Of a DNA stretch of 39,317 bases, positions 7,240 to 14,760 are shown in pieces (positions within the stretch are counted from its first letter, which is position 1; each line of letters starts with the position of its first letter). A program made the position numbers and the translations under genes. Below the pieces are notes generated by a model. That model saw only the letters and a program-made list of their open reading frames with translations, was not told the DNA's origin and did not search any database. The stretch is taken from assembly GCA_025360065.1 (NCBI GenBank), contig JANYCX010000033.1, forward strand, positions 1 through 39,317, in the 5' to 3' direction. This DNA comes from Acetobacteraceae bacterium (GTDB lineage: Bacteria > Pseudomonadota > Alphaproteobacteria > Acetobacterales > Acetobacteraceae).

Positions 7240-8949
7240 ATGGCATCAGCCGCAGCTTCCCTCGACCTCGAAAATGATTTCGCTGCCCTCCTCGATGAGA
7301 CCCTCGGCCGGGATACCGGCTTTGAAGGCTCCGTCGTCACCGGGCGGGTGATCCGCCTCACCGAAGAATTCGCCATCGTCGATGTCGGTCTGAAAAGCGA
7401 AGGGCGCGTCGCGCTCAAGGAATTCGCGCTTCCCGGCATGGCCCCGGAAGTCAAGCCGGGCGACAACGTTGAACTCTACGTTGAACGCTACGAAGATCGC
7501 GATGGCGCTATTGTGCTGTCGCGTGAAAAGGCCCGCCGCGAGGAAGCCTGGACCGCGTTGGAAAAAGCGTTCGAAGCGCAGACCCGCGTCAATGGCGTGA
7601 TCTATGGTCGGGTCAAAGGCGGCTTCACTGTCGATCTTGGCGGCGCTGTGGCCTTCTTGCCGGGCAGCCAGGTCGATATCCGCCCGGTCCGCGACGTCGG
7701 CCCGCTGATGGGCCAGCCGCAGCCGTTCCAGATCCTCAAGATGGATCGCGCCCGCGGCAACATTGTTGTCTCGCGCCGCGCGGTGCTGGAAGAAACCCGC
7801 GCCGAACAGCGCAGCGAACTGATCCAGGGCCTGAAAGAGGGCATGATCCTCGACGGCGTGGTCAAGAACATCACCGATTATGGTGCGTTCGTCGATCTTG
7901 GCGGCGTCGATGGCCTGCTGCATGTCACCGACATCGCCTGGCGCCGGATCAACCACCCCAGCGAGGCCCTCCAGATCGGCATGCCGGTTAAGGTGCAGGT
8001 TATCCGCTTCAATTCGGACACTCAGCGCATCAGCCTTGGCATGAAGCAGCTTGAAGCCGATCCGTGGGAAGGCGTCACCGCGAAATACCCGCCGGGCGCC
8101 AAGCATTCCGGCCGCGTCACCAACATCACCGATTACGGCGCGTTCGTCGAACTCGAACCCGGCGTCGAAGGCCTGGTGCACGTGTCGGAAATGTCGTGGA
8201 CCAAAAAGAACGTCCACCCCGGCAAGATCGTCGCCACCAGCCAGGAGGTCGAGGTGCTTGTGCTCGACGTCGACAGCTCCAAGCGTCGCATTTCGCTCGG
8301 CATCAAGCAGGTTCAGCGCAACCCGTGGGAGGAGTTCGTCGAGGCCCATCCGATTGGATCGGAAGTCGAAGGCGAAATCCGCAACATGACCGAATTCGGC
8401 TTGTTCATCGGCCTGTCGGACGATATCGACGGCATGGTCCACATGTCCGACCTGTCATGGGACGAACCCGGCGAGCTCGCCATGGCGAAGTTCGACAAAG
8501 GCCAGATGATCACCGCCAAGGTGCTCGATGTGGATGTCGAGAAAGAACGCATCAGCCTCGGCATCAAGCAACTGCGCGATGACCCGGCGGCCAGCGTGCT
8601 CGATCGGATCAAGAAGGGCGAAATCGTCACCTGCGTGGTGACGGCGGTGCAGTCCAACGGCATTGAAGTGAAAATCGATGACGTGCTGACCGGCTTCATC
8701 CGCCGTGCCGAACTGGCACGCGACAAGGGCGACCAGCGTCCGGACCGCTTCGCGATCGGCGAGAAAGTGGATGCGCGGGTCACCGCCATTGACCGCGCTG
8801 CCCGCAAGCTCCAGCTGACGATCAAAGGCAAGGAGATCGAAGAAGACAAGCAGGCGATCGCTGAATTCGGCACGTCCGATAGCGGCGCGTCGCTCGGCGA
8901 TATTCTGGGGGCCGCGATCCGTCGCCGCAACCAGAACCTGCCGGAGTAG
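7240..8949 (+). CDS. rpsA: 30S ribosomal protein S1
   Basis: This 569-residue protein carries six S1 RNA-binding (OB-fold) repeats, visible as GRVIRLTEEFAIVDVG, GRVKGGFTVDLGG, NITDYGAFVDLGG, NITDYGAFVELEP, NMTEFGLFIGLSD and AVQSNGIEVKIDD. S1 brings mRNA to the 30S subunit during initiation. The ATG at 7240 gives MASAAASLDLENDFAALLDE, the usual length and opening for alphaproteobacterial S1; longer in-frame starts upstream would add improbable sequence. An AAGGA lies somewhat far upstream. The cmk-rpsA pair is commonly adjacent but is here split by the PEP-CTERM gene. sppA follows after 19 bases. Confidence 0.97.
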   Translation: MASAAASLDLENDFAALLDETLGRDTGFEGSVVTGRVIRLTEEFAIVDVGLKSEGRVALKEFALPGMAPEVKPGDNVELYVERYEDRDGAIVLSREKARREEAWTALEKAFEAQTRVNGVIYGRVKGGFTVDLGGAVAFLPGSQVDIRPVRDVGPLMGQPQPFQILKMDRARGNIVVSRRAVLEETRAEQRSELIQGLKEGMILDGVVKNITDYGAFVDLGGVDGLLHVTDIAWRRINHPSEALQIGMPVKVQVIRFNSDTQRISLGMKQLEADPWEGVTAKYPPGAKHSGRVTNITDYGAFVELEPGVEGLVHVSEMSWTKKNVHPGKIVATSQEVEVLVLDVDSSKRRISLGIKQVQRNPWEEFVEAHPIGSEVEGEIRNMTEFGLFIGLSDDIDGMVHMSDLSWDEPGELAMAKFDKGQMITAKVLDVDVEKERISLGIKQLRDDPAASVLDRIKKGEIVTCVVTAVQSNGIEVKIDDVLTGFIRRAELARDKGDQRPDRFAIGEKVDARVTAIDRAARKLQLTIKGKEIEEDKQAIAEFGTSDSGASLGDILGAAIRRRNQNLPE

Positions 8950-8968
8950 GATCGGGTTGGTCGGTTAA

Positions 8969-9913
8969 ATGACCCTCGAAACTGATCTGCTGATTGACAG
9001 GCGGCGCCTCAAGCGCCGCCTGTTGGTTTGGCGGGTGATCGCATTTGTCGCAGTCGGCGTTTGCGTGGGCTTGGCGTTCCGCCTGGGCGGTGGTGGCAGT
9101 GTGGTCGGCTTTGCCGGTGCGGGCAGCCATATCGCGCGGGTGCGGATAAGTGGCGTGATCGGCGATAATCGCAAATTGATCGAGGCGATTGCGGCGGTCG
9201 GCAAGGATGACAGCGCGCGTGCGCTGATCGTTGCCATCAACAGCCCCGGTGGGTCGGTCGGTGGCAGTGAAGCGCTTTATATCGCAATCGGCGAGGTTGC
9301 CGCCAAAAAGCCGGTGGTGGCGGTGATGGGCAGTGTTGCCGCATCGGGCGGCTATATGGCAGCGATTGCAGCGCCGCGGATTTTCGCCCGCGAGTCAACG
9401 ATCACCGGCTCGATTGGGGTTTTACTGTCGAATTTTGAAGTTTCGGGCCTGCTCGGCAAGGTTGGTATTGGGGCCGAAACCCTGACCTCCGGCCCGCTCA
9501 AAGCCCAGCCGAGCCTGACCCAACCTTTGACCGGGCCAGGCCGGACGGCGCTTCAGGCGCTGGTGATGGATATGTATGACCAGTTTGTCGAAAAAGTTGC
9601 CGTCGGCCGTAAGATGGATGTGCAGAAGATCCGCGAACTGGCGGATGGCCGGGTTTATACCGGTCGGCAGGCGCTGCGGGTTGGCCTGATCGATGCGATT
9701 GGCGGCGAAACCGAAGCGCGGGCCTGGTTGGTGGCCGATCGCGGGATCACGGCTGGATTGCCGGTTCGCGACGTTGACGTGAAAAGCAAATTCGAAGCCG
9801 TATTTGGCGAAACGGTGGACGAGCTTTTTGGGGATGTCCTGAAAACGTTGTTTTCTCAACATGTTAAGCTTGACGGCGCGGTAGCCCTATGGCAACCTTT
9901 CGATACAAACTAA
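8969..9913 (+). CDS. sppA: Signal peptide peptidase SppA (short, single-domain)
   Basis: This 314-residue membrane-anchored serine protease (peptidase S49) degrades cleaved signal peptides. A basic N-terminus (RRRLKRRLLVWR) precedes one transmembrane helix at about 22-38. The catalytic pair appears to be S126 in ASGGYM and K178 in GPLKAQ, 52 residues apart as in short Bacillus-type SppA. INSPGGSVGGSEA forms the oxyanion-hole region. The length fits the short, single-domain form. It sits between rpsA and ihfB. A strong hairpin lies within codons 10-18. Confidence 0.94.
   Translation: MTLETDLLIDRRRLKRRLLVWRVIAFVAVGVCVGLAFRLGGGGSVVGFAGAGSHIARVRISGVIGDNRKLIEAIAAVGKDDSARALIVAINSPGGSVGGSEALYIAIGEVAAKKPVVAVMGSVAASGGYMAAIAAPRIFARESTITGSIGVLLSNFEVSGLLGKVGIGAETLTSGPLKAQPSLTQPLTGPGRTALQALVMDMYDQFVEKVAVGRKMDVQKIRELADGRVYTGRQALRVGLIDAIGGETEARAWLVADRGITAGLPVRDVDVKSKFEAVFGETVDELFGDVLKTLFSQHVKLDGAVALWQPFDTN
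8998..9022 (+). repeat. Perfect 10-bp inverted repeat inside the 5' end of sppA
   Basis: CAGGCGGCGC (8998-9007) and GCGCCGCCTG (9013-9022) pair perfectly around CTCAA, followed by TTGGTTTGG. The structure is 48 bases after the rpsA stop and 30 bases into sppA. It resembles a terminator or attenuator placed inside coding sequence, but the arginine-rich codons could also produce it by chance. Confidence 0.45.
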
Positions 9914-9961
9914 CGCTCGGCAGAGGAATTCGCCAATTCGGCGCAGAAATGGGGCTCGCGG

Positions 9962-10252
9962 ATGACCAAGTCGGAACTGATCGCTGAATTGTCTGCGGCC
10001 AACCCACATCTGTTGAGCCGCGATGTGGAAACAATTGTCGCCACAATCTTCAACGAAATTACTGCAGCCCTGGCGCGTGGGGAACGGGTTGAGCTGCGCG
10101 GCTTTGGGGCCTTTACCGTCAAGCAGCGCGATGCCCGCACCGGGCGCAATCCGCGCACCGGGGAATCCGTTCCGGTTGACGAAAAGGCGATCCCATTTTT
10201 CAAAGCCGGCAAGGAATTGCGCGAGCGGGTTAACCGCGGCAAGTCCGGCTGA
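9962..10252 (+). CDS. ihfB: Integration host factor subunit beta
   Basis: This 96-residue protein is a HU/IHF-family DNA-bending protein. It starts [10 protein letters not shown], contains the family signature GRNPRTGE on the DNA-inserting beta arm, and has the core [10 protein letters not shown]. With IhfA (not in the window) it forms the heterodimer that bends DNA sharply for recombination, replication and transcription. Its place in an rpsA-(sppA)-ihfB-lapA-pyrF string is typical of the group. It starts 48 bases after sppA and is followed by lapA after 2 bases. Confidence 0.96.
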   Translation: MTKSELIAELSAANPHLLSRDVETIVATIFNEITAALARGERVELRGFGAFTVKQRDARTGRNPRTGESVPVDEKAIPFFKAGKELRERVNRGKSG

Positions 10253-10254
10253 CG

Positions 10255-10572
10255 ATGCCGATGTTCTGGTTTCGCTTGATAGTGGCCCTGCCTTTTCTTG
10301 CGGTGCTGGTGTCCTTCGTGCTGTCGAACCCGAATACTGTGGTGATCCGCCTGTGGCCCACCGATCTGGCCCAGTCCATGCCGCTGTCAATTGCGATTTT
10401 GAGTGGTATGGCTGTTGCATTTCTGCTCGGTGCCGTACTGATCTGGTTTAATGCAATCGCGGCGCGGTATGCCGCACGGCAGGCGAATTTGCGGGTCGCG
10501 GCGCTTGAAGCCCAGGTCAAGGCGCAGGAGGCCCGTCCGCCGGCAACTGTCATCCTTCCAGCCCCTAGCTAG
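10255..10572 (+). CDS. LapA family membrane protein (DUF1049)
   Basis: This 105-residue protein has two transmembrane helices (about 7-25 and 42-66) separated by the DUF1049-type segment NPNTVVIRLWP, followed by a cytoplasmic coiled-coil-like tail with AALEAQVKAQEA. Such proteins are linked in E. coli to LPS assembly together with LapB. It begins 2 bases after ihfB and ends 7 bases before pyrF, so it is in one transcription unit with them. Confidence 0.87.
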   Translation: MPMFWFRLIVALPFLAVLVSFVLSNPNTVVIRLWPTDLAQSMPLSIAILSGMAVAFLLGAVLIWFNAIAARYAARQANLRVAALEAQVKAQEARPPATVILPAPS

Positions 10573-10579
10573 AGACACA

Positions 10580-11269
10580 ATGAAAACCGGACTGATCGCG
10601 GCGCTGGATACCACCGATCCGCAGCGCGCCAGGGCGTGGGCAACCGCGATTGCGCCGCATTGCGGGATGTTGAAACTGGGGCTTGAGTTTTATCTGGCCA
10701 ATGGGGCGGCAGGGGTTCGGTTGATCGATGATCGTCCGGTGTTCCTCGATCTCAAGCTGCACGACATTCCCAATACAGTGGCCGGTGGGGTTCGCGCCAT
10801 CCTGCCGCTTGCGCCGCATTTCCTGACGCTGCATGCCTCGGGCGGGGCGGCGATGATCGCCGCCGCGCGGGAAGCCGCCGAAACTGCCGGGCCGGGCCGC
10901 CCATTTTTGCTGGCGGTCACGGTGTTGACCAGCTTCGATGCTGAAACCCTGCATTCAACCGGGGTTGCCGGCGGGCCGCGCCAGCAGGTGCTGCGCCTCG
11001 CCCGGCTCGCGCTCGATGCGGGTGCCGATGGCCTGGTGTGCAGCCCGCATGAGGTCGCCATGCTGCGTGATGCGCTCGGCGATGGCCCGGAACTGGTGGT
11101 GCCTGGCATCCGCCCGGCCGGCAGCGCCAAGGGCGATCAGGTCCGCACCATGACGCCGGCCGAGGCCGCCGCCGCCGGCGCAAGCTGGCTGGTGGTGGGC
11201 CGGCCGATTACTGGCGCCGCCAACCCCGCCGCAGCGGCAGCCGCCATCCAAGCTGAACTTGCCGCGTGA
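10580..11269 (+). CDS. pyrF: Orotidine 5'-phosphate decarboxylase
   Basis: This 229-residue TIM-barrel enzyme converts OMP to UMP, the last step of pyrimidine synthesis. The catalytic array is in LDLKLHDIPNT (D57, K59, D62), with D10 at the end of the first strand, and the phosphate-binding segment is VPGIRPAG. The ATG at 10580 gives MKTGLIAALD, the normal opening. Its TGA overlaps the GTG start of trpF (GTGA), so the two are probably translationally coupled. Confidence 0.96.
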   Translation: MKTGLIAALDTTDPQRARAWATAIAPHCGMLKLGLEFYLANGAAGVRLIDDRPVFLDLKLHDIPNTVAGGVRAILPLAPHFLTLHASGGAAMIAAAREAAETAGPGRPFLLAVTVLTSFDAETLHSTGVAGGPRQQVLRLARLALDAGADGLVCSPHEVAMLRDALGDGPELVVPGIRPAGSAKGDQVRTMTPAEAAAAGASWLVVGRPITGAANPAAAAAAIQAELAA

Positions 11270-11919
11270 TCGAGGTCAAGATTTGCGGGATCAGCGACAT
11301 CGCGGGCTTCGATGCGGTGGTTGATGAAGGCGCGGATTTTGTCGGCTTCGTGTTTTTTCCGCCATCGCCGCGCGCGGTCAGTCCAGCGCAGGCCGCTGCC
11401 TTGTCGGCACGCGCGAACGGTGGGCCGAAGCGGGTTGGCTTGTTCGTCAATCCCGACGATGCGGCCATTGCCGACGTGCTGGGCCATATCCGGCTTGATG
11501 CATTGCAACTGCATAGCTGCACCGTTGACCGGATTGGCGAAATCGCCGCCCGCTTTGGCGTGCCAGTCTGGCGCGCCGTGGGTGTGACCTCGGCGACCGA
11601 TCTACCCGCAATCGCCCATGCCGACCGCCTGCTGCTTGATGCCAAAGCGCCGAAAAATGCCAGCCGCCCTGGTGGAAACGCGGCGGTGTTTGACTGGTCG
11701 GTATTGCGTGGATGGCAGCCGCCCAGTCCCTGGATGCTGGCCGGCGGACTGACATTGGATAATCTCGCCGCAGCTATTGCCGTCACGGCGGCGACGGCGG
11801 TTGATTTGTCATCCGGGGTGGAAAGCGCGCCGGGGGTCAAGGACCCGGCCCGCATCCGTGCTTTTATCCGCGCGGTGAAGACCGTTCCCACGTCAATTTT
11901 GTCGGGACCGGCGGATTAA
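11266..11919 (+). CDS. trpF: Phosphoribosylanthranilate isomerase
   Basis: This 217-residue TIM-barrel enzyme isomerises phosphoribosylanthranilate to CdRP in tryptophan synthesis. It starts at a GTG overlapping the pyrF stop: VKICGIS holds the general-base C7, and the general acid is likely D125 in LLLDAKAPK. GLFVNP and the C-terminal phosphate-binding segments LAGGLT and DLSSGVE are present. trpB and trpA usually follow in this group but are absent here; instead a convergent gene (mmcB) begins at once. The TAA overlaps the TAA of mmcB within one TTAA. Confidence 0.95.
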   Translation: MIEVKICGISDIAGFDAVVDEGADFVGFVFFPPSPRAVSPAQAAALSARANGGPKRVGLFVNPDDAAIADVLGHIRLDALQLHSCTVDRIGEIAARFGVPVWRAVGVTSATDLPAIAHADRLLLDAKAPKNASRPGGNAAVFDWSVLRGWQPPSPWMLAGGLTLDNLAAAIAVTAATAVDLSSGVESAPGVKDPARIRAFIRAVKTVPTSILSGPAD

Positions 11920-12380
11920 TCGGCGCGCAATGCCGCCCGCAAGCCGATCATCCCAGCTGGATCGCTTGCCAGCGCCAGGCGGTTGGCCGCCAGCGTGGCG
12001 AAGTGGCGCAGTAGCGCGCGGCGTCGGGCGGGCGGCATCGCATGGGTGGCGCTATCGCGCAGCAAGGCAGCTTCCAATCCGGCGGTGACGATCAATCCAA
12101 CATCGTCGGGCAGAAAATGCTGCGGGAAGTCGCTATCGACGGCGAAATAGAGTGCGTCGGCAAAATCGCGATAGGCCGGCCACTTGGCATCCGCCAGAAA
12201 ATCAGCCACCCCCGACTTCACCTCAATGCAGACAAACCCACCATCCGGGCGCAGCGCCAAGATGTCGGCGCGGCGGCCATTGGCCAAGGTCACCTCATGC
12301 AGCGGCGCCCAGCTGAGCTGGAGGCACAACCGCGCGGTTGCGAGCCTGATCGCAGCCGTGCGGTCATCGCGCAACAGCAT
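11916..12380 (-). CDS. mmcB: MmcB family DNA repair protein (PD-(D/E)XK nuclease-like)
   Basis: This 154-residue protein has the short nuclease-like core GRRADILAL followed by CIEVKSG, giving D39, E53 and K55 of a PD-(D/E)XK site. The pattern and size fit MmcB, a LexA-regulated DNA repair protein described in Caulobacter. The start overlaps the 3' end of the pterin dehydratase gene upstream on the same strand by 17 bases. A LexA site was not found by eye. The family assignment is from motif and length only. Confidence 0.85.
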   Translation of the reverse strand: MLLRDDRTAAIRLATARLCLQLSWAPLHEVTLANGRRADILALRPDGGFVCIEVKSGVADFLADAKWPAYRDFADALYFAVDSDFPQHFLPDDVGLIVTAGLEAALLRDSATHAMPPARRRALLRHFATLAANRLALASDPAGMIGLRAALRAD

Positions 12381-12654
12381 CGATTGCCACCGCCAGTTTC
12401 ACATCGCGCCCGCTCAACCCGCCAGCATCATGGGTGGTGAGCAGGATCGCGACCCGGTGATAGACGTTCGACCATTCCGGATGATGGTCGTGCTGTTCGG
12501 CCAGCAGCGCCACCCGGGCCATGAAGCCCCAGGCCTGGTTGAAATCGCGAAACTTGAAGTGCCGCTCGATCGCGTCGCGGGTTGGATGCAAAGCCCAAAG
12601 CGGCAGTGTTGCGGCCAGACCCGCGCGCTCGGCCTCCGTCAGTTTCGCAATCAT
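12364..12654 (-). CDS. 4a-hydroxytetrahydrobiopterin dehydratase (pterin carbinolamine dehydratase)
   Basis: This 96-residue protein has the pterin carbinolamine dehydratase motif [10 protein letters not shown] and the following [13 protein letters not shown]. The enzyme dehydrates 4a-hydroxy-tetrahydropterin formed by aromatic amino acid hydroxylases; homologs also occur without such hydroxylases, where a role in cofactor metabolism has been suggested. No hydroxylase is in the window. The gene is divergent from the zincin at 12705 (50 bases between starts) and overlaps mmcB by 17 bases. Confidence 0.94.
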   Translation of the reverse strand: MIAKLTEAERAGLAATLPLWALHPTRDAIERHFKFRDFNQAWGFMARVALLAEQHDHHPEWSNVYHRVAILLTTHDAGGLSGRDVKLAVAIDAVAR

Positions 12655-12704
12655 CGCATCCTCCCTGGTTGACCCTGCCCCGTCGCCATGCGCAGCTAAT
12701 CGCC

Positions 12705-13100
12705 ATGTTCACCACCGCACCCGATGCCGCCCATATCGCCGAACTCGCCGAGCGCGCCTTGGCGGAAATTCCCGCCATGCTGCGCAGCCAAATTGACGGC
12801 GTCGCTATCATCGTAGAGGAACTTGCCGACGATGATATCCTTGAGGACATGGACATCGAGTCCGCGTTCGATCTGCAAGGGCTTTATCGCGGCACCCCGA
12901 TCGGGGAGCGCAGCACCGGCGATGTCGCGCGGCTGCCCGATCAGATTTTCCTCTATCGTCAAGCGATCCTGTTGGAATGGATCGAACTGGGGGAGGATTT
13001 ATACCGGCTGGTGCGCAATGTGCTGTGGCATGAAATTGCGCATCATTTTGGGTTTAGCGACGAAGAAATAGAGGTTTTGGAGCAGGGAAGCGGTAAGTAA
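12705..13100 (+). CDS. Small zincin-like metallopeptidase family protein
   Basis: This 131-residue protein has the zinc-protease motif HEIAHHFG (H109, E110, H113), followed by an acidic helix SDEEIEVLE that may supply a third ligand. It matches the short bacterial metallopeptidase family often called possible zinc metallo-peptidase (DUF1025-like), with the acidic stretch DDDILEDMD near 42-50 and [11 protein letters not shown]. There is no signal peptide, so it acts in the cytoplasm; the substrate is unknown. The ATG at 12705 was chosen because upstream frame extension overlaps the divergent gene and reads as low-complexity sequence. Confidence 0.88.
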   Translation: MFTTAPDAAHIAELAERALAEIPAMLRSQIDGVAIIVEELADDDILEDMDIESAFDLQGLYRGTPIGERSTGDVARLPDQIFLYRQAILLEWIELGEDLYRLVRNVLWHEIAHHFGFSDEEIEVLEQGSGK

Positions 13101-13112
13101 TACCAACCCACC

Positions 13113-13137
13113 TTGACGATAGCCCTTCCATCGTCAA
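13113..13137 (+). terminator. Inverted repeat after the zincin gene
   Basis: TTGACGAT (13113-13120) and ATCGTCAA (13130-13137) pair perfectly around 9 bases, 12 bases after the stop codon. There is no T-run, so a terminator role is only suggested by position. Confidence 0.35.
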
Positions 13138-13156
13138 CTGCGGTCTTACGGCCTAA

Positions 13157-13240
13157 GCACCCTCACCCCGGCCCTCACCCGGCGGGCGAGGGAGAAGCTG
13201 CTGCCCCCTTTCCCGCCGGGAGAGGGCCGGAATGAGGGTG
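13157..13240. repeat. GC-rich dispersed palindromic repeat
   Basis: The stretch has the form CCCTCACCCCGGCCCTCACC, then GAGAAGCTGCTGCCCCC, then GGAGAGGGCCGGAATGAGGG: an imperfect long hairpin of the common proteobacterial intergenic type whose arms contain CCCTCACCC and GAGAGGG around an AAGCTGC core. A degraded relative with the core GGGCAGCTTCTTCCTCC lies at 19083-19130 near the radA start. It sits between convergent genes. Confidence 0.6.
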
Positions 13241-13267
13241 TGTCAACAAATAGATAAAGTTTTTTTG

Positions 13268-13291
13268 CTTCTTTGTTTTCAAACAAAGAAG
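13268..13291. terminator. 11-bp hairpin between convergent zincin and phaB genes
   Basis: CTTCTTTGTTT (13268-13278) and AAACAAAGAAG (13281-13291) pair perfectly around TC, 15 bases beyond the phaB stop. It is AT-rich, with a T-rich flank on the plus strand (ACCTTTCTT), and could serve transcripts arriving from either side. Confidence 0.55.
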
Positions 13292-13306
13292 ACCTTTCTT
13301 GGTCCG

Positions 13307-14029
13307 TTAATACATATGCTGCCCGCCATTGATGCTGAGCGTGCTTCCGGTGATAAAATCTCCATTATCCGCGGTCAAAAACACCACCCCGCGGGCGATA
13401 TCCTCGGCATGCCCCAACCGGCCCATTGGGATGCGGGCAATGATCTTTTGCAACACGTCGGGCGGTACCGCGCGCACCATGTCGGTATCAACATAGCCGG
13501 GCGCGATCGCGTTAACTGTTATGCCAAAGCGCGCGCCTTCCTGGGCCAGCGCCTTGGTGAAGCCGTGGATGCCGGACTTGGCGGCAGCGTAGTTGACCTG
13601 CCCGTACTGCCCAGCCTGGCCGTTGATTGAGCCGATATTGACCACCCGTCCGAATTTCGCCGCCCGCATATCCTCGAATGTCAGCTTGCACAAATTGAAG
13701 CACGACCCGAGATTGGTATCTATCACCGCATCCCACATGTCGCGGGTCATGCGCGCCATGGTGGTGTCGCGGGTGATGCCGGCATTATTGACCAGGATTT
13801 CGATCTTGCCGAACTCGGCGCGGATGCTTTCGACCGCGGTTTGGCAGGCGGCAAAATCCCCGGCGTCGAACTTCCGCACTGGAATGCCGGTTTCGGCATG
13901 GAATGCTTCTGCGGCGGTGTCGTTGCCGGCATAGCTTGCAATGACGGTGCGGCCAGCGTCCTTCAGCGCGCGGCTGATTTCGGCGCCGATGCCGCGTGTG
14001 CCGCCGGTGACGAGTGCAATCCTGGGCAT
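13307..14029 (-). CDS. phaB: Acetoacetyl-CoA reductase (PHB synthesis)
   Basis: This 240-residue short-chain dehydrogenase reduces acetoacetyl-CoA to (R)-3-hydroxybutyryl-CoA with NADPH for polyhydroxybutyrate. It has TGGTRGIG for cofactor binding, NNAG, the catalytic serine in NIGSINGQAGQ, and YAAAK (Tyr and Lys). INGQAGQYGQVNY and the end GSTLSINGGQHMY are typical of PhaB rather than FabG. The ATG at 14029 has a good GGAGAGGG upstream; a longer frame exists but is non-coding in character. phaA and phaC are not in the window. Confidence 0.92.
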   Translation of the reverse strand: MPRIALVTGGTRGIGAEISRALKDAGRTVIASYAGNDTAAEAFHAETGIPVRKFDAGDFAACQTAVESIRAEFGKIEILVNNAGITRDTTMARMTRDMWDAVIDTNLGSCFNLCKLTFEDMRAAKFGRVVNIGSINGQAGQYGQVNYAAAKSGIHGFTKALAQEGARFGITVNAIAPGYVDTDMVRAVPPDVLQKIIARIPMGRLGHAEDIARGVVFLTADNGDFITGSTLSINGGQHMY

Positions 14030-14152
14030 ATCTGTGTTTCCCTCTCCATGTTCGCGCCGGTGCGGGGGCGCGTTGGCAGAGTTTAGCGGGGCTTGCCGGA
14101 GAGGGGAAGAAAAGGCTTGCAACGCGGATGATGTTGAGTTAGTTATTTTATC

Positions 14153-14713
14153 ATGAATACATATTCCGCAACCCCTTTTGGCCTGCCAGATACCGCGCCC
14201 GAATTGGCGCGGCGTTTTGCTGTGATCATCGGTGGGCTGGCGGCGTTGATTGCGCGGCGGTTTTTGAAGATGCCGCAACTGTCGCGATTCACCGTGCGGT
14301 TGTGGAATTATCTGAGCCGGTCGGTGCGGCGGTTCCATCGGGCGCTGACCGCGACCACCCGGCCGCAGACCAAGCGGGGGCGGGCCGCACGGGCCGCGCG
14401 TTCTGATGCTGGACCGATACGGCCGGAGGCTTTGCCGGCCGGGCGGGGGTGGATTGTGCGCGAACTCGGCTGGGAAGCGGCGGCCTATCTGGGGGCGATG
14501 GAAGCGCTGCTGGCGGAGGTTGCGGCGCGGACAACCGGGGCAGGATCGCCACAGGCGGCGCGGATATTGCGACCGATTTGCCGGATGCTGGGGATTCCGG
14601 CGGCGGTGGTGTTGAAACTGTTACCACCTCAAATGGTGGTTGGGGAGCATTTGGCGCCGTACGAGGCACCTGCGGTGCTGGGGGATTGTGAGGGGGTGGT
14701 CAGAAGCGGGTAG
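14153..14713 (+). CDS. Orphan-family protein, copy 1
   Basis: I do not recognise a named family for this 186-residue protein. It has a hydrophobic N-terminal segment (FAVIIGGLAALIA), a basic middle region, and a C-terminal half with LGWEAAAYLGAMEALL and ARILRPICRMLGI. The same architecture occurs in the gene at 28719-29246 (LGHDAVAAGLQLQHLL and GRILRPLLRMLGV), so the two are divergent paralogs. DNA just after both stops is conserved (see the repeat entries), as are parts of the sequence before both starts. It is divergent from phaB. The ATG at 14153 is only 3 bases after a TATTTT box, so the true start could be slightly further in. Confidence 0.68.
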   Translation: MNTYSATPFGLPDTAPELARRFAVIIGGLAALIARRFLKMPQLSRFTVRLWNYLSRSVRRFHRALTATTRPQTKRGRAARAARSDAGPIRPEALPAGRGWIVRELGWEAAAYLGAMEALLAEVAARTTGAGSPQAARILRPICRMLGIPAAVVLKLLPPQMVVGEHLAPYEAPAVLGDCEGVVRSG

Positions 14714-14723
14714 GCAGGCACGA

Positions 14724-14760
14724 GGATTTTTGCGTCTTATTTGTTTCGATATCGTAATTA
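14724..14760. repeat. Conserved 3' block of the orphan family, copy 1
   Basis: This 37-base AT-rich block begins 10 bases after the orphan gene stop. Its reverse complement aligns without gaps to 28674-28710, 31 of 37 bases identical, including the 14-base core TATCGAAACAAATA and the end AAAAATCC. Its far end supplies the stop codon of the convergent SDR gene (14758-14760). Confidence 0.8.

Noticed and set aside
13157-13240. CRISPR-like repeat array
   Set aside because: There is a single imperfect palindrome with no regularly spaced direct repeats.
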